Source: DASPTH01 sp046727575
GTDB taxonomy: Bacteria; Actinomycetota; Acidimicrobiia; IMCC26256; DASPTH01
Length of the DNA: 59,014 nt
Direction of reading: 5' to 3'
Assembly (NCBI GenBank): GCA_046727575.1
Contig: JBKPCV010000080.1
Location: 1-59,014 of the forward strand
Below the pieces are notes generated by a model. That model saw only the letters and a list, made by a program, of their open reading frames with translations, was not told the origin of the DNA and made no database searches. Below are positions 8,245 to 16,322 of this stretch, piece by piece. The number at the start of each line of letters is the position of its first letter. The first letter of the stretch is position 1. The translations under genes and the position numbers were made by a program.

Positions 8245-11220
8245 CTAGCCGGGCGGGATTGGGGTGTCCATCGCCGCGATCTCGCCGAGCGCGTAGGCCA
8301 CTGTCTCTTCCACATTCCAGCGCCGCCCGACGATCAGCTCGCGCTCCCGCTCGTCCTCGGTGACCGAGGCCGCGACCATGTCGAGCGCTGACTGCCGCAG
8401 CGCGATCTCGATCGGGAGGCCGGGAAGCGCCAGCTTGCGGCGCACCTCTTCTGACGCGCCAAGCAGCCTCGCCGCGGCTGTTGTCCTCCCGCGCAAACAC
8501 AGCGCGGCGGCCGTACCCTCGAGGGAGGTCGGGAGGTAGAACGCGTCGCCGAGTTCCCCGTAGCTCTCGAGTATCTCCCCGAAGAGGCGTAGTGCGCCGT
8601 CGTGGTCGCCGAGCATGACGCGTAGATGTCCGCTGACGACGCGTGCCAGTGCCGAGTAGGTGGTGTCGCCCTTCAGTGCAAGACTCTCATCGAGAAGTGC
8701 GACACCGCGTTCGAGATCGCGGGCTCCCCACGCGAACCCGAGGGCCGCGAGCGACCCGGCGATCTGGGTGACGTATCCAAGATCGCGCGCGATCGCTAGG
8801 GCCTCTTCGCCGGCGACGAGCGCGGCGTCGGTTTCGTCGAGGATTGCGCGCGCCATGCAGGTGCCGGTTAGCGCGCTCGCGATCTCGTACGGATCGTCGA
8901 TCGCTCGCGAGGCGACGGTCGCTTCCTCCAAGCGAGCTAGCGAGCGGTCGAAGCAACCGGCGAAGAAGTCACCGAGGGCAAGAGTGCACAGCGCCTCGGG
9001 GTCGGGCGGGATGCCCGCGGCCTGCGAGACGGCCACGCTCTCTTCGGCGTGACGGGCGCATTCTTCACGCCCGGTGACGTAGCCGATCCAGCCGGCGTCC
9101 GCGAGTCCGCCAGCTCGTGCGGCCGCGGAAGCGTTGCCGCCAAGGGCCACTGCGGCGAGCGCGCGCTGCACACCTTCGGAAGGCATGAGCTCGGTCCAAA
9201 ATGTGCGCAGGATCCGGACAAGGCGAAGAGCTGCGACCGCGTCGCCGGCCGCGAGGTGCCAGTCGAATGCGGCCCGGATGTTGTCGAGCTCCGTGAGCAG
9301 CGTGCCGTACGCGGCGTCCTGGCGCGGTCCACGCACATCATCGGCGAGGCTCTCAACCAAGCGGGTGAAGTGCTCGGCATGCCGGGTACGAACGGCGACC
9401 TCTTCGCCGCTGCTGGCGAGGCGGTCGTGTGCGTATCGTCGCAGCGACTCGAGCATCCGGTACCGGGTCGTCTTTGCCTCACTTTCGGCGACCACCATCG
9501 ACTTCCGGACGAGGCCGGCCAGGCCGTCAAGCACGGTCGGTTCGTCGAGCCCGTCACCCGTGGCTACAGATCGCGCGGTGGTGATCGTCCAGCCCCCGGC
9601 GAAGACCGAGAGGCGGGAGAACAGAGTCTGCTCGTTTCGCTCGAGGAGCTGGTGCGACCAGTCGATGGTGCTTCGCAGCGTCTGGTGGCGCCCCGCATGC
9701 TTGCGGTCGACGCCCAAGAGCTGGAAACGGTGCTCGAGGTGGTGGACGATCTCCGCCGGTGTCATCGAGTCGATTCGGACGGCGGCGAGCTCGAGCGCCA
9801 GGGGGATGCCATCGAGGCGCCGGCAGAGCTCAGCGACGTCGGCCTGGTTCTCGGCGATCAGTCCGAAACTGGCCGTTACGGCGCACGCGCGCTCGACGAA
9901 CAGCTGCACGGCCGCGGACCCTGCTAGCCGGCCGGCATCCGTATCGTCGCTGGGTGCGGGCACCGCAAGCACGGGTACCCGGAAGACCTGCTCGTAGGGG
10001 GGCCCGAGTGGCTCGCGGCTCGTGCCCAGTACGTGGAGGTGCGGTGCGGCATTGAGAAGTGTGCCCACGAGCCGCGCTGTCGCGTCGATGACGTGTTCGC
10101 AGTTGTCGACGACAAGCAGGAGGGACCGGTCGGCAAGGTAGTCAGCGATCGTGTCAGTTACGGACTGGCCGCCCCGTTCGCGGAGCCCGAGTGTGGCGGC
10201 GACCCTTCCGGGCACCAGGCCGGGGTCGCTAATCGGAGCGAGGTCGACGAACCAGGCGCCGTCGGCGAACCGCGGTACGAGGTCGGCCGCGGACTGGACA
10301 GCCAGGCGCGTCTTTCCCACGCCACCCACCCCCGTAAGCGTTACCAGCCGGGACGCCTCCACCAGCTTCCGCGTTACCCGCAGGTCGTCCTCGCGGCCGA
10401 CGAGGCTCGTCAAAGCCGCGGCCAGGTTGTGGCGAGGACGCTCCGGCGGCGACCGCGGAGGCGCCTCGAGGCTCGGGTCCTGGACCAGCAACGCCTGCTC
10501 GAGCGCACGCAACGCCGGCGACGGCTCGATGCCCAGCTCCTCGGTCAAGGTGTGGCGGGCATCCTGGAACGCGCGCAGCGCATCGGCCTGCCGCCTGCAC
10601 CGGTACAACGCGAGCATGAGCTGCTCCCAGCGGTGCTCCCGCAATGGCTCCGCCTCGACCGCCCGAGCCAACGAGTCAACGATCAGCTCGTGACGGCCCA
10701 ATGCGAGCTGCACGTCCCCCCACAGCTCGTCCGCCCGCCGTCGCAGCTCCTCGATTCGCGCCACGTCACTACGCAGCCACACCTCGTCGGCGAGCGCCCC
10801 CCACGGGCGACCACGCCACAACACACGAGCCGACTCCACGTCGCCGAGCGCCTGATCCGGCTCCACCCCCGCGAACTCCTCGGCGCCGTGCACCAACAAC
10901 TCGAAACGCTCGGCATCGATCCGGGCCCGGTCGATCTCCAACGCATAACCGTCCCCGGCCGTCCGAATCGCCGAGCACGCCCCCCCTCGAAGATCGGGCT
11001 CCAACGCCTGCCTCAGCCGACTCACATGCACATGGAGCGCCGTAGTCGCTGTCGCCGGCGGCGCATCCCCCCACAAGCGCTCGACCAGCGTGTCCCGGTC
11101 GACAACCCCCGGTGCGCCCAGCAAGAGGGCAGCCAGCAGCCGTTGCGCCATGGGCCCGCCGAGCGGAATCGGCGCCCCGGCACGCAACACCCGAACCTCT
11201 CCGAGAATCCCAAAGTCCAT
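8245..11220 (-). CDS. AfsR/SARP-family transcriptional regulator (OmpR-like DNA-binding, BTAD, NB-ARC, TPR)
   Basis: 991-residue STAND-type regulator. Domains: OmpR/SARP winged helix about residues 1-95, bacterial transcriptional activator domain (BTAD) about 100-250, NB-ARC ATPase about 270-560 with Walker A GVGGVGKT (297-304), Walker B LLLVVDNCEH (367-376) and a GTSREPLG sensor motif near 402, then helical winged-helix and TPR-like repeats to the end. AfsR relatives activate secondary-metabolite or stress genes, with ATPase and TPR parts controlling activity. The frame is complete in spite of lying in an otherwise decayed element, so it is probably under selection. No obvious target operon is adjacent. 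The ATG at 11220 is used. Confidence 0.9.
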   Translation of the reverse strand: MDFGILGEVRVLRAGAPIPLGGPMAQRLLAALLLGAPGVVDRDTLVERLWGDAPPATATTALHVHVSRLRQALEPDLRGGACSAIRTAGDGYALEIDRARIDAERFELLVHGAEEFAGVEPDQALGDVESARVLWRGRPWGALADEVWLRSDVARIEELRRRADELWGDVQLALGRHELIVDSLARAVEAEPLREHRWEQLMLALYRCRRQADALRAFQDARHTLTEELGIEPSPALRALEQALLVQDPSLEAPPRSPPERPRHNLAAALTSLVGREDDLRVTRKLVEASRLVTLTGVGGVGKTRLAVQSAADLVPRFADGAWFVDLAPISDPGLVPGRVAATLGLRERGGQSVTDTIADYLADRSLLLVVDNCEHVIDATARLVGTLLNAAPHLHVLGTSREPLGPPYEQVFRVPVLAVPAPSDDTDAGRLAGSAAVQLFVERACAVTASFGLIAENQADVAELCRRLDGIPLALELAAVRIDSMTPAEIVHHLEHRFQLLGVDRKHAGRHQTLRSTIDWSHQLLERNEQTLFSRLSVFAGGWTITTARSVATGDGLDEPTVLDGLAGLVRKSMVVAESEAKTTRYRMLESLRRYAHDRLASSGEEVAVRTRHAEHFTRLVESLADDVRGPRQDAAYGTLLTELDNIRAAFDWHLAAGDAVAALRLVRILRTFWTELMPSEGVQRALAAVALGGNASAAARAGGLADAGWIGYVTGREECARHAEESVAVSQAAGIPPDPEALCTLALGDFFAGCFDRSLARLEEATVASRAIDDPYEIASALTGTCMARAILDETDAALVAGEEALAIARDLGYVTQIAGSLAALGFAWGARDLERGVALLDESLALKGDTTYSALARVVSGHLRVMLGDHDGALRLFGEILESYGELGDAFYLPTSLEGTAAALCLRGRTTAAARLLGASEEVRRKLALPGLPIEIALRQSALDMVAASVTEDERERELIVGRRWNVEETVAYALGEIAAMDTPIPPG

Positions 11221-11249
11221 AGACCCCGCCGAGCACCTCAGGGTCGCTG

Positions 11250-11595
11250 AGTTTAAGCCCGCCTTTAGCGGTGGCCGGCTCGATGATCTGGTCGAGCTTC
11301 GCGGGGGTCGACGGAGACGCCGGACAGCTGGCCGGGCTCCGCGCCCATCACCACATATCCCAGACCCTCACACGCGATCGCGGCCCGGTCCGGAACGCGA
11401 TTCGCCATGCCGAGGACGGCCCTGACCACGTGGAAGCATCCCTCGTTCGCCGTCAGGTCCCGGGGTCGACTTCCAGTCCACCCAATCGGCCTCGTGGTGG
11501 TCATCGGCGTCCACCACTGCCTGGATCAAGCGCCGAAGGTCATTGGTCCCGCGGAGCGCGACCGATGTATCGAGGTCAATTGCGATCGCCACCAT
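11250..11595 (-). pseudogene. AlbA_2 (Schlafen-like) domain protein, frameshifted fragment
   Basis: The first frame reads VAIAIDLDTSVALRG... and HHEADWVDWKST, then the homology moves to a second frame (LTANEGCFHVVRAVLGMANR, then ACEGLGYVVMGAEPGQL) and again near 11318 to a third (PAKLDQIIEPATAK). This is the order seen in the N-terminal AlbA_2 putative nucleic-acid-binding domain of long actinobacterial proteins. At least two frameshifts and loss of everything after the first domain make it a pseudogene. It stops short of the SARP gene. Confidence 0.65.
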
Positions 11596-11625
11596 TCTCC
11601 CAGGTGGTACGAGCCGGGCCGGGTC

Positions 11626-11826
11626 CGAATCCACCGAATGGGACACGCCTCGGCACAGGCCGCGCTCGGCTACCAGCACGCAACGCGCCAGCGCGACACC
11701 GAGATCGCCAAGTCACTCGGCGAGCTGATTGAGGCCGCAAGTGGATTCAGCCCGCGCGATGGACGCGGGATGCAACTCGTCGACAACCCGGCAGACGCGG
11801 ATCAGCGGGCCGCAGAGGCTCGCTGA
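11626..11826 (+). pseudogene. Integrase C-terminal fragment next to tRNA-Gly
   Basis: The last 66 codons of the frame ending at 11826 read HRMGHASAQAALGYQHAT and then RQRDTEIAKSLGELI, the G-H box and final helix of actinobacterial tyrosine integrases (family form: GHSS..AALRYQHAT..RD). Upstream the same frame is not integrase-like and is overlapped by the AlbA_2 fragment, so only the end of the gene survives. Its position, converging on the tRNA 14 bp away, is the usual one for an integrase and its own attachment site, and it differs in sequence and strand from the left remnant. Confidence 0.7.
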
Positions 11827-11837
11827 CCTGGGAAGAT

Positions 11838-11888
11838 GCTGGAGCGGGTGACGAGAATCGAACTCGCGTTCTCAGCTTGGGAAGCTGA
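11838..11888. repeat. Right attachment repeat overlapping tRNA-Gly
   Basis: This copy of the 51-bp repeat covers the 3' half of the intact tRNA gene (from the anticodon stem through CCA and two bases beyond), so the element restored the tRNA 3' end on insertion. Confidence 0.8.
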
Positions 11889-11913
11889 TGTTCTGCCTCT
11901 GAACTACACCCGC
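11840..11913 (-). tRNA. tRNA-Gly (anticodon CCC), CCA encoded
   Basis: Cloverleaf on the minus strand: acceptor GCGGGTG pairs with CACCCGC; D stem GTTC/GAAC; anticodon stem TCAGC/GCTGA with loop TTCCCAA giving anticodon CCC (glycine, GGG codons); T arm GCGAG-TTCGATT-CTCGT; discriminator T and an encoded CCA. It serves as the integration target of the element to its left. Confidence 0.93.
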
Positions 11914-12255
11914 CTTGTGCCGAGCAAGCTTACGAAGGGCCTGCTCAGCAGGGGTTCGGCGCCCGCCGGGCGGGAGCTCGACCGGCGTCGTGGCCCCGGC
12001 GTGACCTCCGCGTGACCTTACGGATCAGCATCGGCCAGCACGAGACGATACCGGCTGGCACGATCCCGCATCACTCCGGAGGCGAGGCGCCCCGGGGCTT
12101 GCACCGGTGACGGGATGACCAGGGTCGCGCGCAGCGACGCTCTCATCGAACGGCCGTAGCTCTCGTCCGGGCACCAACACCGGAAGGTTTGACCTCGATT
12201 CCAGCTTCAGCCTGTCGAACTAACCCGATCAGTAAAGAGGTCTTCCGGTGACCGC
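11914..12255. other. Intergenic region, nothing recognised
   Basis: About 340 bp between tRNA-Gly and the toxin gene. The first 25 bases upstream of the tRNA contain TAAGCT on the minus strand, a possible -10 element, but no matching -35 is convincing. No gene or repeat seen in the remainder. Confidence 0.4.
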
Positions 12256-12672
12256 TCAGGCGAGCGGCTGGACGACGACGTTGCGGTGGTCCCGCGCGAG
12301 TGATTCGAGGTCATCCGCATCGCCGGTGAGCACAACCGCTCCGCCGAGCCTGACCGCCGTGGCGACAACCGACGCGTCCACGACGTGACACGAGTCGAGG
12401 TGGTCGCGCCCCAACAGCGCGCCCGCTGTACGAGCGATCCGGTGGTCGAGGGGAACGATGCGATTGCCGCGCCCCACGATGCGGTCGACGCCGGCATCCC
12501 GCTTTGAGCCTCGGTAGACCTCGGCCAACACAGGGGACGGGATGCGAACAAGGGCGTTGCGTCGAGCGGCCTCGGTGAGCACCGCGTGCGCTCGCCGAGC
12601 CGCGGCCGCTCGCTCTCGCGGGGCGGCGAGCGCGCTGACCGCCTCACTGTCGAGCACGACGAACGCGGGCAA
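12256..12672 (-). CDS. vapC: PIN-domain toxin (VapC-like)
   Basis: 138-residue PIN-domain ribonuclease. Acidic residues typical of the metal site are in place: Asp8 in VVLDSEAV, Glu near 50 in VLAEVYRG, Asp near 94 in SCHVVDASVVATA and Asp near 116 in LTGDADDLESLA. VapC toxins cleave tRNA or rRNA when released from the antitoxin. The TTG at 12672 is the probable start, 5 nt after the antitoxin stop, so the pair is co-translated. Confidence 0.85.
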   Translation of the reverse strand: MPAFVVLDSEAVSALAAPRERAAAARRAHAVLTEAARRNALVRIPSPVLAEVYRGSKRDAGVDRIVGRGNRIVPLDHRIARTAGALLGRDHLDSCHVVDASVVATAVRLGGAVVLTGDADDLESLARDHRNVVVQPLA

Positions 12673-12677
12673 CGAAA

Positions 12678-12938
12678 CTACCCCGCCCGCCGGCGCGAGC
12701 GGGTCTTGCTCTGCCGCTCCACACGATCGAACAGGCTCGCTGCTGCGGCGACGAGTTGCTCGTTAGGGGGTCCCAGCACCGCCTCGAGCTCCGCCAGCAG
12801 GTCTCCGAGCTCCTCGCGCTCGAGCTCGTGACGGATCGCCCGCGTCACGAAACCGCTGACACCACGCGCGCCAACGCGGCCGTGCAGCTTGTCGACGAGG
12901 TCCTCTTCGACGGTGATGGAGATCTTTCGAGTGCTCAC
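12678..12938 (-). CDS. vapB: Ribbon-helix-helix antitoxin (VapB-like)
   Basis: 86-residue protein beginning with a ribbon-helix-helix strand (RKISITVEEDLVDKL) followed by helices GVSGFVTRAIRHELERE, and a basic C-terminal tail that should wrap around the toxin. It neutralises the downstream PIN-domain protein and represses their shared promoter as a complex. GTG start at 12938; directly upstream lie two copies of an 8-bp direct repeat that may be the operator. Confidence 0.82.
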   Translation of the reverse strand: MSTRKISITVEEDLVDKLHGRVGARGVSGFVTRAIRHELEREELGDLLAELEAVLGPPNEQLVAAAASLFDRVERQSKTRSRRRAG

Positions 12939-12943
12939 GACGC

Positions 12944-12962
12944 TATCCTACCATTATCCTAC
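12944..12962. promoter_or_regulatory. Direct-repeat operator candidate of vapBC
   Basis: TATCCTAC occurs at 12944-12951 and again at 12955-12962, 11 bp apart, that is on the same face of the helix, 6 bp before the vapB start. RHH antitoxins bind such tandem half-sites. On the coding strand the repeats read GTAGGATA and may include the -10 region. Confidence 0.45.
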
Positions 12963-12969
12963 TTACGCC

Positions 12970-13134
12970 TTACCTGCCATTCCGCCAGGTAGTTAGCGGT
13001 CTGTCGTCCTTTCGATAACCCGCACGGGCACCCGCAGCGCGCAGCAGCTGCCGATCTGATGCCGTTCCGCGCTCATGGCCTGCAGCTGCGAGCACGAGTC
13101 GCCGGCACACCCAGTCGTTCAGGTCCGATGTCAT
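12970..13134 (-). CDS. Possible 54-residue small protein
   Basis: An ATG-started frame reading MTSDLNDWVCRRLVLAAAGHE and ending in a basic tail (DRPLTTWRNGR) fills part of the gap between the toxin-antitoxin pair and the enoyl-CoA hydratase gene. No ribosome site is obvious and no family is recognised. It could be chance or a remnant. Confidence 0.2.
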   Translation of the reverse strand: MTSDLNDWVCRRLVLAAAGHERGTASDRQLLRAAGARAGYRKDDRPLTTWRNGR

Positions 13135-13219
13135 AAGTCGGTCCGGCGGCCGGGTCGCGCGAGTCGGGGACCGACGAGGAATACCTGCCGTATGCCCCGC
13201 GTGCGCCGGGGTCGTCGCG

Positions 13220-14029
13220 TTACTCGCCACGGAACCTCGGCTCGCGCTTCTCGGCGAAGGCGGCCTGGCCTTCGAGATAGTCGGCGGAGCGGAAGCACGC
13301 CTCGACGAGCTCGGCGACGAGCGCGCGGTCGCGGTCGGCGGGTGGGCGCATCGCTTCGCGGATCGCAACTTTGCACGCGCGCACCGTGAGCGGCGCGTTC
13401 GACGCGATCGTGCGCGCGAGGTCTCGGACCTCGTGCTCGATCTCGTCGTCGGGCAGGACGCGGTTCACGAGACCGATCCGCAAGGCCTCCTCCCCTGAGA
13501 GCTGCCGCGCCGTGAACAGGATCTCTGCTGTCCACGACGGGCCGACGAGCGCGACGAGCTCCTCGACGCCGCCCAGCGCGTAGCCGAGCCCGAGGCGCGC
13601 CGCCGGCACGCCGAACGTGCTCCCGACCGTCGCCATGCGAATGTCGGCCTTCAGCGCGGCGAGGAGCCCGAAGCCGAGGCAGTAGCCGCGGATCATCGCG
13701 ATGACCGGCTTCCCGAACGCGCGCCAGGCGCGCCAGGTCTCGGCCATCACTGTGTCGTACTCCGCGCGTGCGTCGACTGACGTGCGTCTATCACCGAACT
13801 CGGAGATATCGGCGCCCGAGACGAAGGCACGGTCGCCCGCGCCGGTCACCACAACGACGCGAACACGCGGATCGTCTTGCAACTCGGCGAGGACTCGCGG
13901 CACCGCGCGCTGCATCTCCACCGACATTGCGTTGTGCCGTTCGGGGTTGTTGTACGTCATCCAGCCGATGCCGTCTTCGACGCGGGCGAGCATCTTCTCG
14001 GTGCCGGTGTCGATCGCTTCTACCGTCAT
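13220..14029 (-). CDS. Enoyl-CoA hydratase/isomerase (crotonase family)
   Basis: 269-residue crotonase-fold protein acting on acyl-CoA thioesters. The first oxyanion-hole segment is AFVSGADISEFGD and the second is the MIRGYCLGFGLLAALKADIRM block; the usual second catalytic Glu is not obvious in VPAARLGLGYALGGVEELV (Gly-Val-Glu-Glu near 148 may serve). The ATG at 14029 overlaps the stop of the upstream CaiB gene (ATGA), so the reading frame further upstream is not used. Together the two probably activate a carboxylic acid as CoA ester and then hydrate or isomerise it. Confidence 0.88.
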   Translation of the reverse strand: MTVEAIDTGTEKMLARVEDGIGWMTYNNPERHNAMSVEMQRAVPRVLAELQDDPRVRVVVVTGAGDRAFVSGADISEFGDRRTSVDARAEYDTVMAETWRAWRAFGKPVIAMIRGYCLGFGLLAALKADIRMATVGSTFGVPAARLGLGYALGGVEELVALVGPSWTAEILFTARQLSGEEALRIGLVNRVLPDDEIEHEVRDLARTIASNAPLTVRACKVAIREAMRPPADRDRALVAELVEACFRSADYLEGQAAFAEKREPRFRGE

Positions 14030-15201
14030 CGGCGAGGCTCGGTCGCAATCGCGCCCTCGGTGACGAGCGACTGGATGTCGTCCTCGTTGTATCCGAGCTC
14101 CGCGAGCACTTCGTGGGTGTCGTGACCGGCCGCCGGCACTCCACGACGGATCCTCGTGGGTGTGTTGGAGAACGTGACCGGCGTCCGGAGTACGTCGATC
14201 GGCCGTCCCGTCGGACCCTCGACCGCTTCGGTCATCGCAAGGTGGCGGACCTGCGGGTCGTCGAAGACCTGGTCGAGCGTGAGCACCGGGCCGCACGGAA
14301 CGATGGTCGAGAGCACGTCGACCCATTCGGCGGTGCGGCGCGCTTTGAACGCGTCGGCGAGGAAGGCATCGAGCTCGTAGCGGTGTTGGAGCCGTGACCC
14401 GGCGTCGACGAAGCGGGGATCGTCGGCGAGCTCTGGTGCGCCGATCAGCTCACAGAAGCGCCGGAAGTCTCCCATCGCGGCCACGTTGACGTAGCCGTCG
14501 GCGGTGGGATACGCGCCCATCGGCACGATCGTCGGGTGCTGGTTGCCCACCTGAACGGGGACCTCGTGGTCGATTAGCCAGCGCGCGGCCTGGAAGTCCA
14601 TGAAGCTGACCATCGCCTCGAGCAGCGACGTCCGGACCCACTGGCCACGACCGGTGCGTTCACGCGCCAGCAGCGCGGCGAGGATGCCTTGGGTGAGCAG
14701 CGTCCCCGCGGCGGTGTCGGAGATCGCGATGCCGGCGCGCCACGGACCGGTGCCGGGCGGGCCCGTGACGCTCATGATGCCGCCGAGCCCCTGCGCGATC
14801 TGGTCGACACCCGGGCGGTCGGCGTACGGACCGTCCTGTCCGAAGCCCGAGATGCTGCCGTACACGAGGCGCGGGTTGACGGCCCACAGCGACTCGGGGT
14901 CGACGCGTAGCCGGCGCTTGACCGCCGGGCGGAAGTTCTCGACGAAGACGTCGGCCTGTTCGACAAGTCGCAGCAGCACTTCCCGTCCCGCGTCCGTGGC
15001 GAGGTCGATGATGACCGACCGCTTGTTGCGGTGGAGGTTCGCCCCGTCGGAGCCCTGCGATGCGAATGACGTGTGGCCCGATGGCGCGCAGACCTGTACG
15101 ACATCGGCGCCGAAGTCGGCGAGCTGACGCACACATGTGGGCCCCGCGCGTGCCACCGCGAGGTCGATGACGCGGACGCCGGTGAGCGGCCCGTCGTCCA
15201 C
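14026..15201 (-). CDS. CaiB/BaiF family (class III) CoA-transferase
   Basis: 391-residue class III CoA-transferase, moving CoA between carboxylic acids through a mixed anhydride on an aspartate. The family start (PLTGVRVIDLAVARAGPTC), the NLHRNKRSVIIDL strand and the SGFGQDGPY loop are all present, and the probable nucleophile is the Asp in AISDTAAGTLL (about residue 162). GTG start at 15201. Operon with the downstream enoyl-CoA hydratase by 4-nt overlap. Confidence 0.9.
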   Translation of the reverse strand: MDDGPLTGVRVIDLAVARAGPTCVRQLADFGADVVQVCAPSGHTSFASQGSDGANLHRNKRSVIIDLATDAGREVLLRLVEQADVFVENFRPAVKRRLRVDPESLWAVNPRLVYGSISGFGQDGPYADRPGVDQIAQGLGGIMSVTGPPGTGPWRAGIAISDTAAGTLLTQGILAALLARERTGRGQWVRTSLLEAMVSFMDFQAARWLIDHEVPVQVGNQHPTIVPMGAYPTADGYVNVAAMGDFRRFCELIGAPELADDPRFVDAGSRLQHRYELDAFLADAFKARRTAEWVDVLSTIVPCGPVLTLDQVFDDPQVRHLAMTEAVEGPTGRPIDVLRTPVTFSNTPTRIRRGVPAAGHDTHEVLAELGYNEDDIQSLVTEGAIATEPRR

Positions 15202-15205
15202 GGAC

Positions 15206-15478
15206 TCAGGCGGTGAGCGAGGCGATCCCCGCGACCATCACAACGAGACCGAGCACCATGTAGGTGACGGTGCGCGCCACCGGTGCCTGCGCGAGCTCAC
15301 GCTTCTCGGCGGGATGGGCCTGCCCGCGCACCGGGCTCCCGGGCCGAGCCCGCGCCACCGTGGTCGGGCGCACGCGGTCGACGTCGTGTGGGCGCCGGAG
15401 CAATGCCCAGAGGTTGGCGACGAAGAGCGCGCCGCCGACCGCGGTGATCAGCTCACGCAGGATCTCGTCGTAGTTCAC
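15206..15478 (-). CDS. Small membrane protein, two transmembrane helices
   Basis: 90 residues with a helix near 10-26 (ITAVGGALFVANLWALL) and another near 70-88 (VTYMVLGLVVMVAGIASL) joined by a basic, Pro/Arg-rich loop of about 40 residues. No family is recognised; the size and layout are those of short actinobacterial membrane proteins found beside nucS. GTG start at 15478, 5 nt upstream of the CaiB start, so it is probably co-transcribed with CaiB. Confidence 0.65.
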   Translation of the reverse strand: MNYDEILRELITAVGGALFVANLWALLRRPHDVDRVRPTTVARARPGSPVRGQAHPAEKRELAQAPVARTVTYMVLGLVVMVAGIASLTA

Positions 15479-15618
15479 GCACGAATCGTACGACGCCCCT
15501 CGTGCGGGACGCCGGTCGGGACGTCACAGGCCGGGCTTCCAACCATGAGCGCGAGGATCACGATCAGCAGGACGTCGAGCAACGCGCCAGCGGCGCGCAG
15601 TTGGTCCCCACCAAGCAC
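15475..15618 (-). CDS. Possible 47-residue single-helix membrane peptide
   Basis: A GTG-started frame (LGGDQLRAAGALLDVLLIVIL followed by ALMVGSPA) contains one strong hydrophobic helix and ends with a TGA overlapping the GTG start of the next gene (GTGA), the same coupling used throughout this chromosome. GAGGTG at the start offers no separate ribosome site. Too short to be sure. Confidence 0.3.
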   Translation of the reverse strand: MLGGDQLRAAGALLDVLLIVILALMVGSPACDVPTGVPHEGRRTIRA

Positions 15619-15656
15619 CTCCGACCGGAGAAGATGCGCCGGTAGCGTACGCGCGC

Positions 15657-16316
15657 GTGCGGGTGCTGATCGCGGACTGCTCGGTGGAGTACGAGGGCCG
15701 CCTCGGGGCGCGGCTCCCGCGCGCGCTGCGGCTCATCGTCCTGAAGGCCGATGGTTCGATCGCCATCCACGCCGACACGAAGGCGTACAAGCCACTCAAC
15801 TGGATGAGCCCGCCGTGTGCCCTCCGCGAGGCCGACGGCATGCTCGTGGCGACCAACGCGGGCGGCGAGCGGCTCACGGTCGAGCTCCACGACGTCGTGC
15901 ACGACTACGCGGTGGAGCTCGGTGAGGATCCGGGTCTCGCGAAGGATGGCGTGGAGGCGGAGCTGCAGGGCCTGATCGCGCGGCGCGTCGCGGCGCTGCG
16001 CGACGGTCTTCGGCTGGTGCGACGCGAGTACCCGACCGACATCGGCCCCGTCGACCTGCTCTGCCGCGACGGGGACGGCGGTGCGATCGTCGTCGAGGTC
16101 AAACGGATCGGCGAGATCGCCGGAGTCGAGCAGCTTCTCCGCTACCAGGAGCGGCTCGATCTCGACCCCGGTCTCGCGCCGACGAAGGGGATCTTCGTTG
16201 CGACGCGCATCAAGCCTCAGGCGCGCCTCTTCGCACAGAGCCGGGGCGTCGAGTGTGTGGAGATCGACCTCGACGAGCTGCGCGCGGGTGCGCCACTCGA
16301 CCTCCGCCTCTTCTGA
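15657..16316 (+). CDS. nucS: Endonuclease NucS/EndoMS (mismatch-specific)
   Basis: 219-residue NucS, the nuclease that makes double-strand cuts at mismatches in actinobacteria and archaea lacking MutS/MutL. The N-terminal half is the DNA-binding beta-domain (residues 1-100); the C-terminal half is a RecB-like nuclease with Glu124, Asp133 in GPVDLL, Glu147 and Lys149 in VVEVKR. The C-terminus ends in LRLF, a short hydrophobic tail of the sort that docks on the sliding clamp; dnaN is in the same window. GTG start; TAGCGT ends 8 nt upstream, suggesting a nearly leaderless transcript. Confidence 0.93.
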   Translation: MRVLIADCSVEYEGRLGARLPRALRLIVLKADGSIAIHADTKAYKPLNWMSPPCALREADGMLVATNAGGERLTVELHDVVHDYAVELGEDPGLAKDGVEAELQGLIARRVAALRDGLRLVRREYPTDIGPVDLLCRDGDGGAIVVEVKRIGEIAGVEQLLRYQERLDLDPGLAPTKGIFVATRIKPQARLFAQSRGVECVEIDLDELRAGAPLDLRLF

Positions 16317-16322
16317 CGTCCA

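Larger units (their letters stand above)
7180..11888. mobile_element. Decayed integrative element inserted in tRNA-Gly(CCC)
   Basis: A 51-bp direct repeat (7180-7230 and 11838-11888, one mismatch) corresponds to the 3' half of tRNA-Gly from the anticodon stem to the CCA end. The intact tRNA lies at the right edge with its 3' end pointing into the element, and the displaced 3' fragment lies at the left edge, the classical layout after site-specific recombination into a tRNA gene. Between the repeats are two tyrosine-recombinase remnants, a frameshifted AlbA_2 gene and a large intact regulator. No intact integrase, replication or transfer gene remains, so the element is immobile by itself. Confidence 0.75.
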
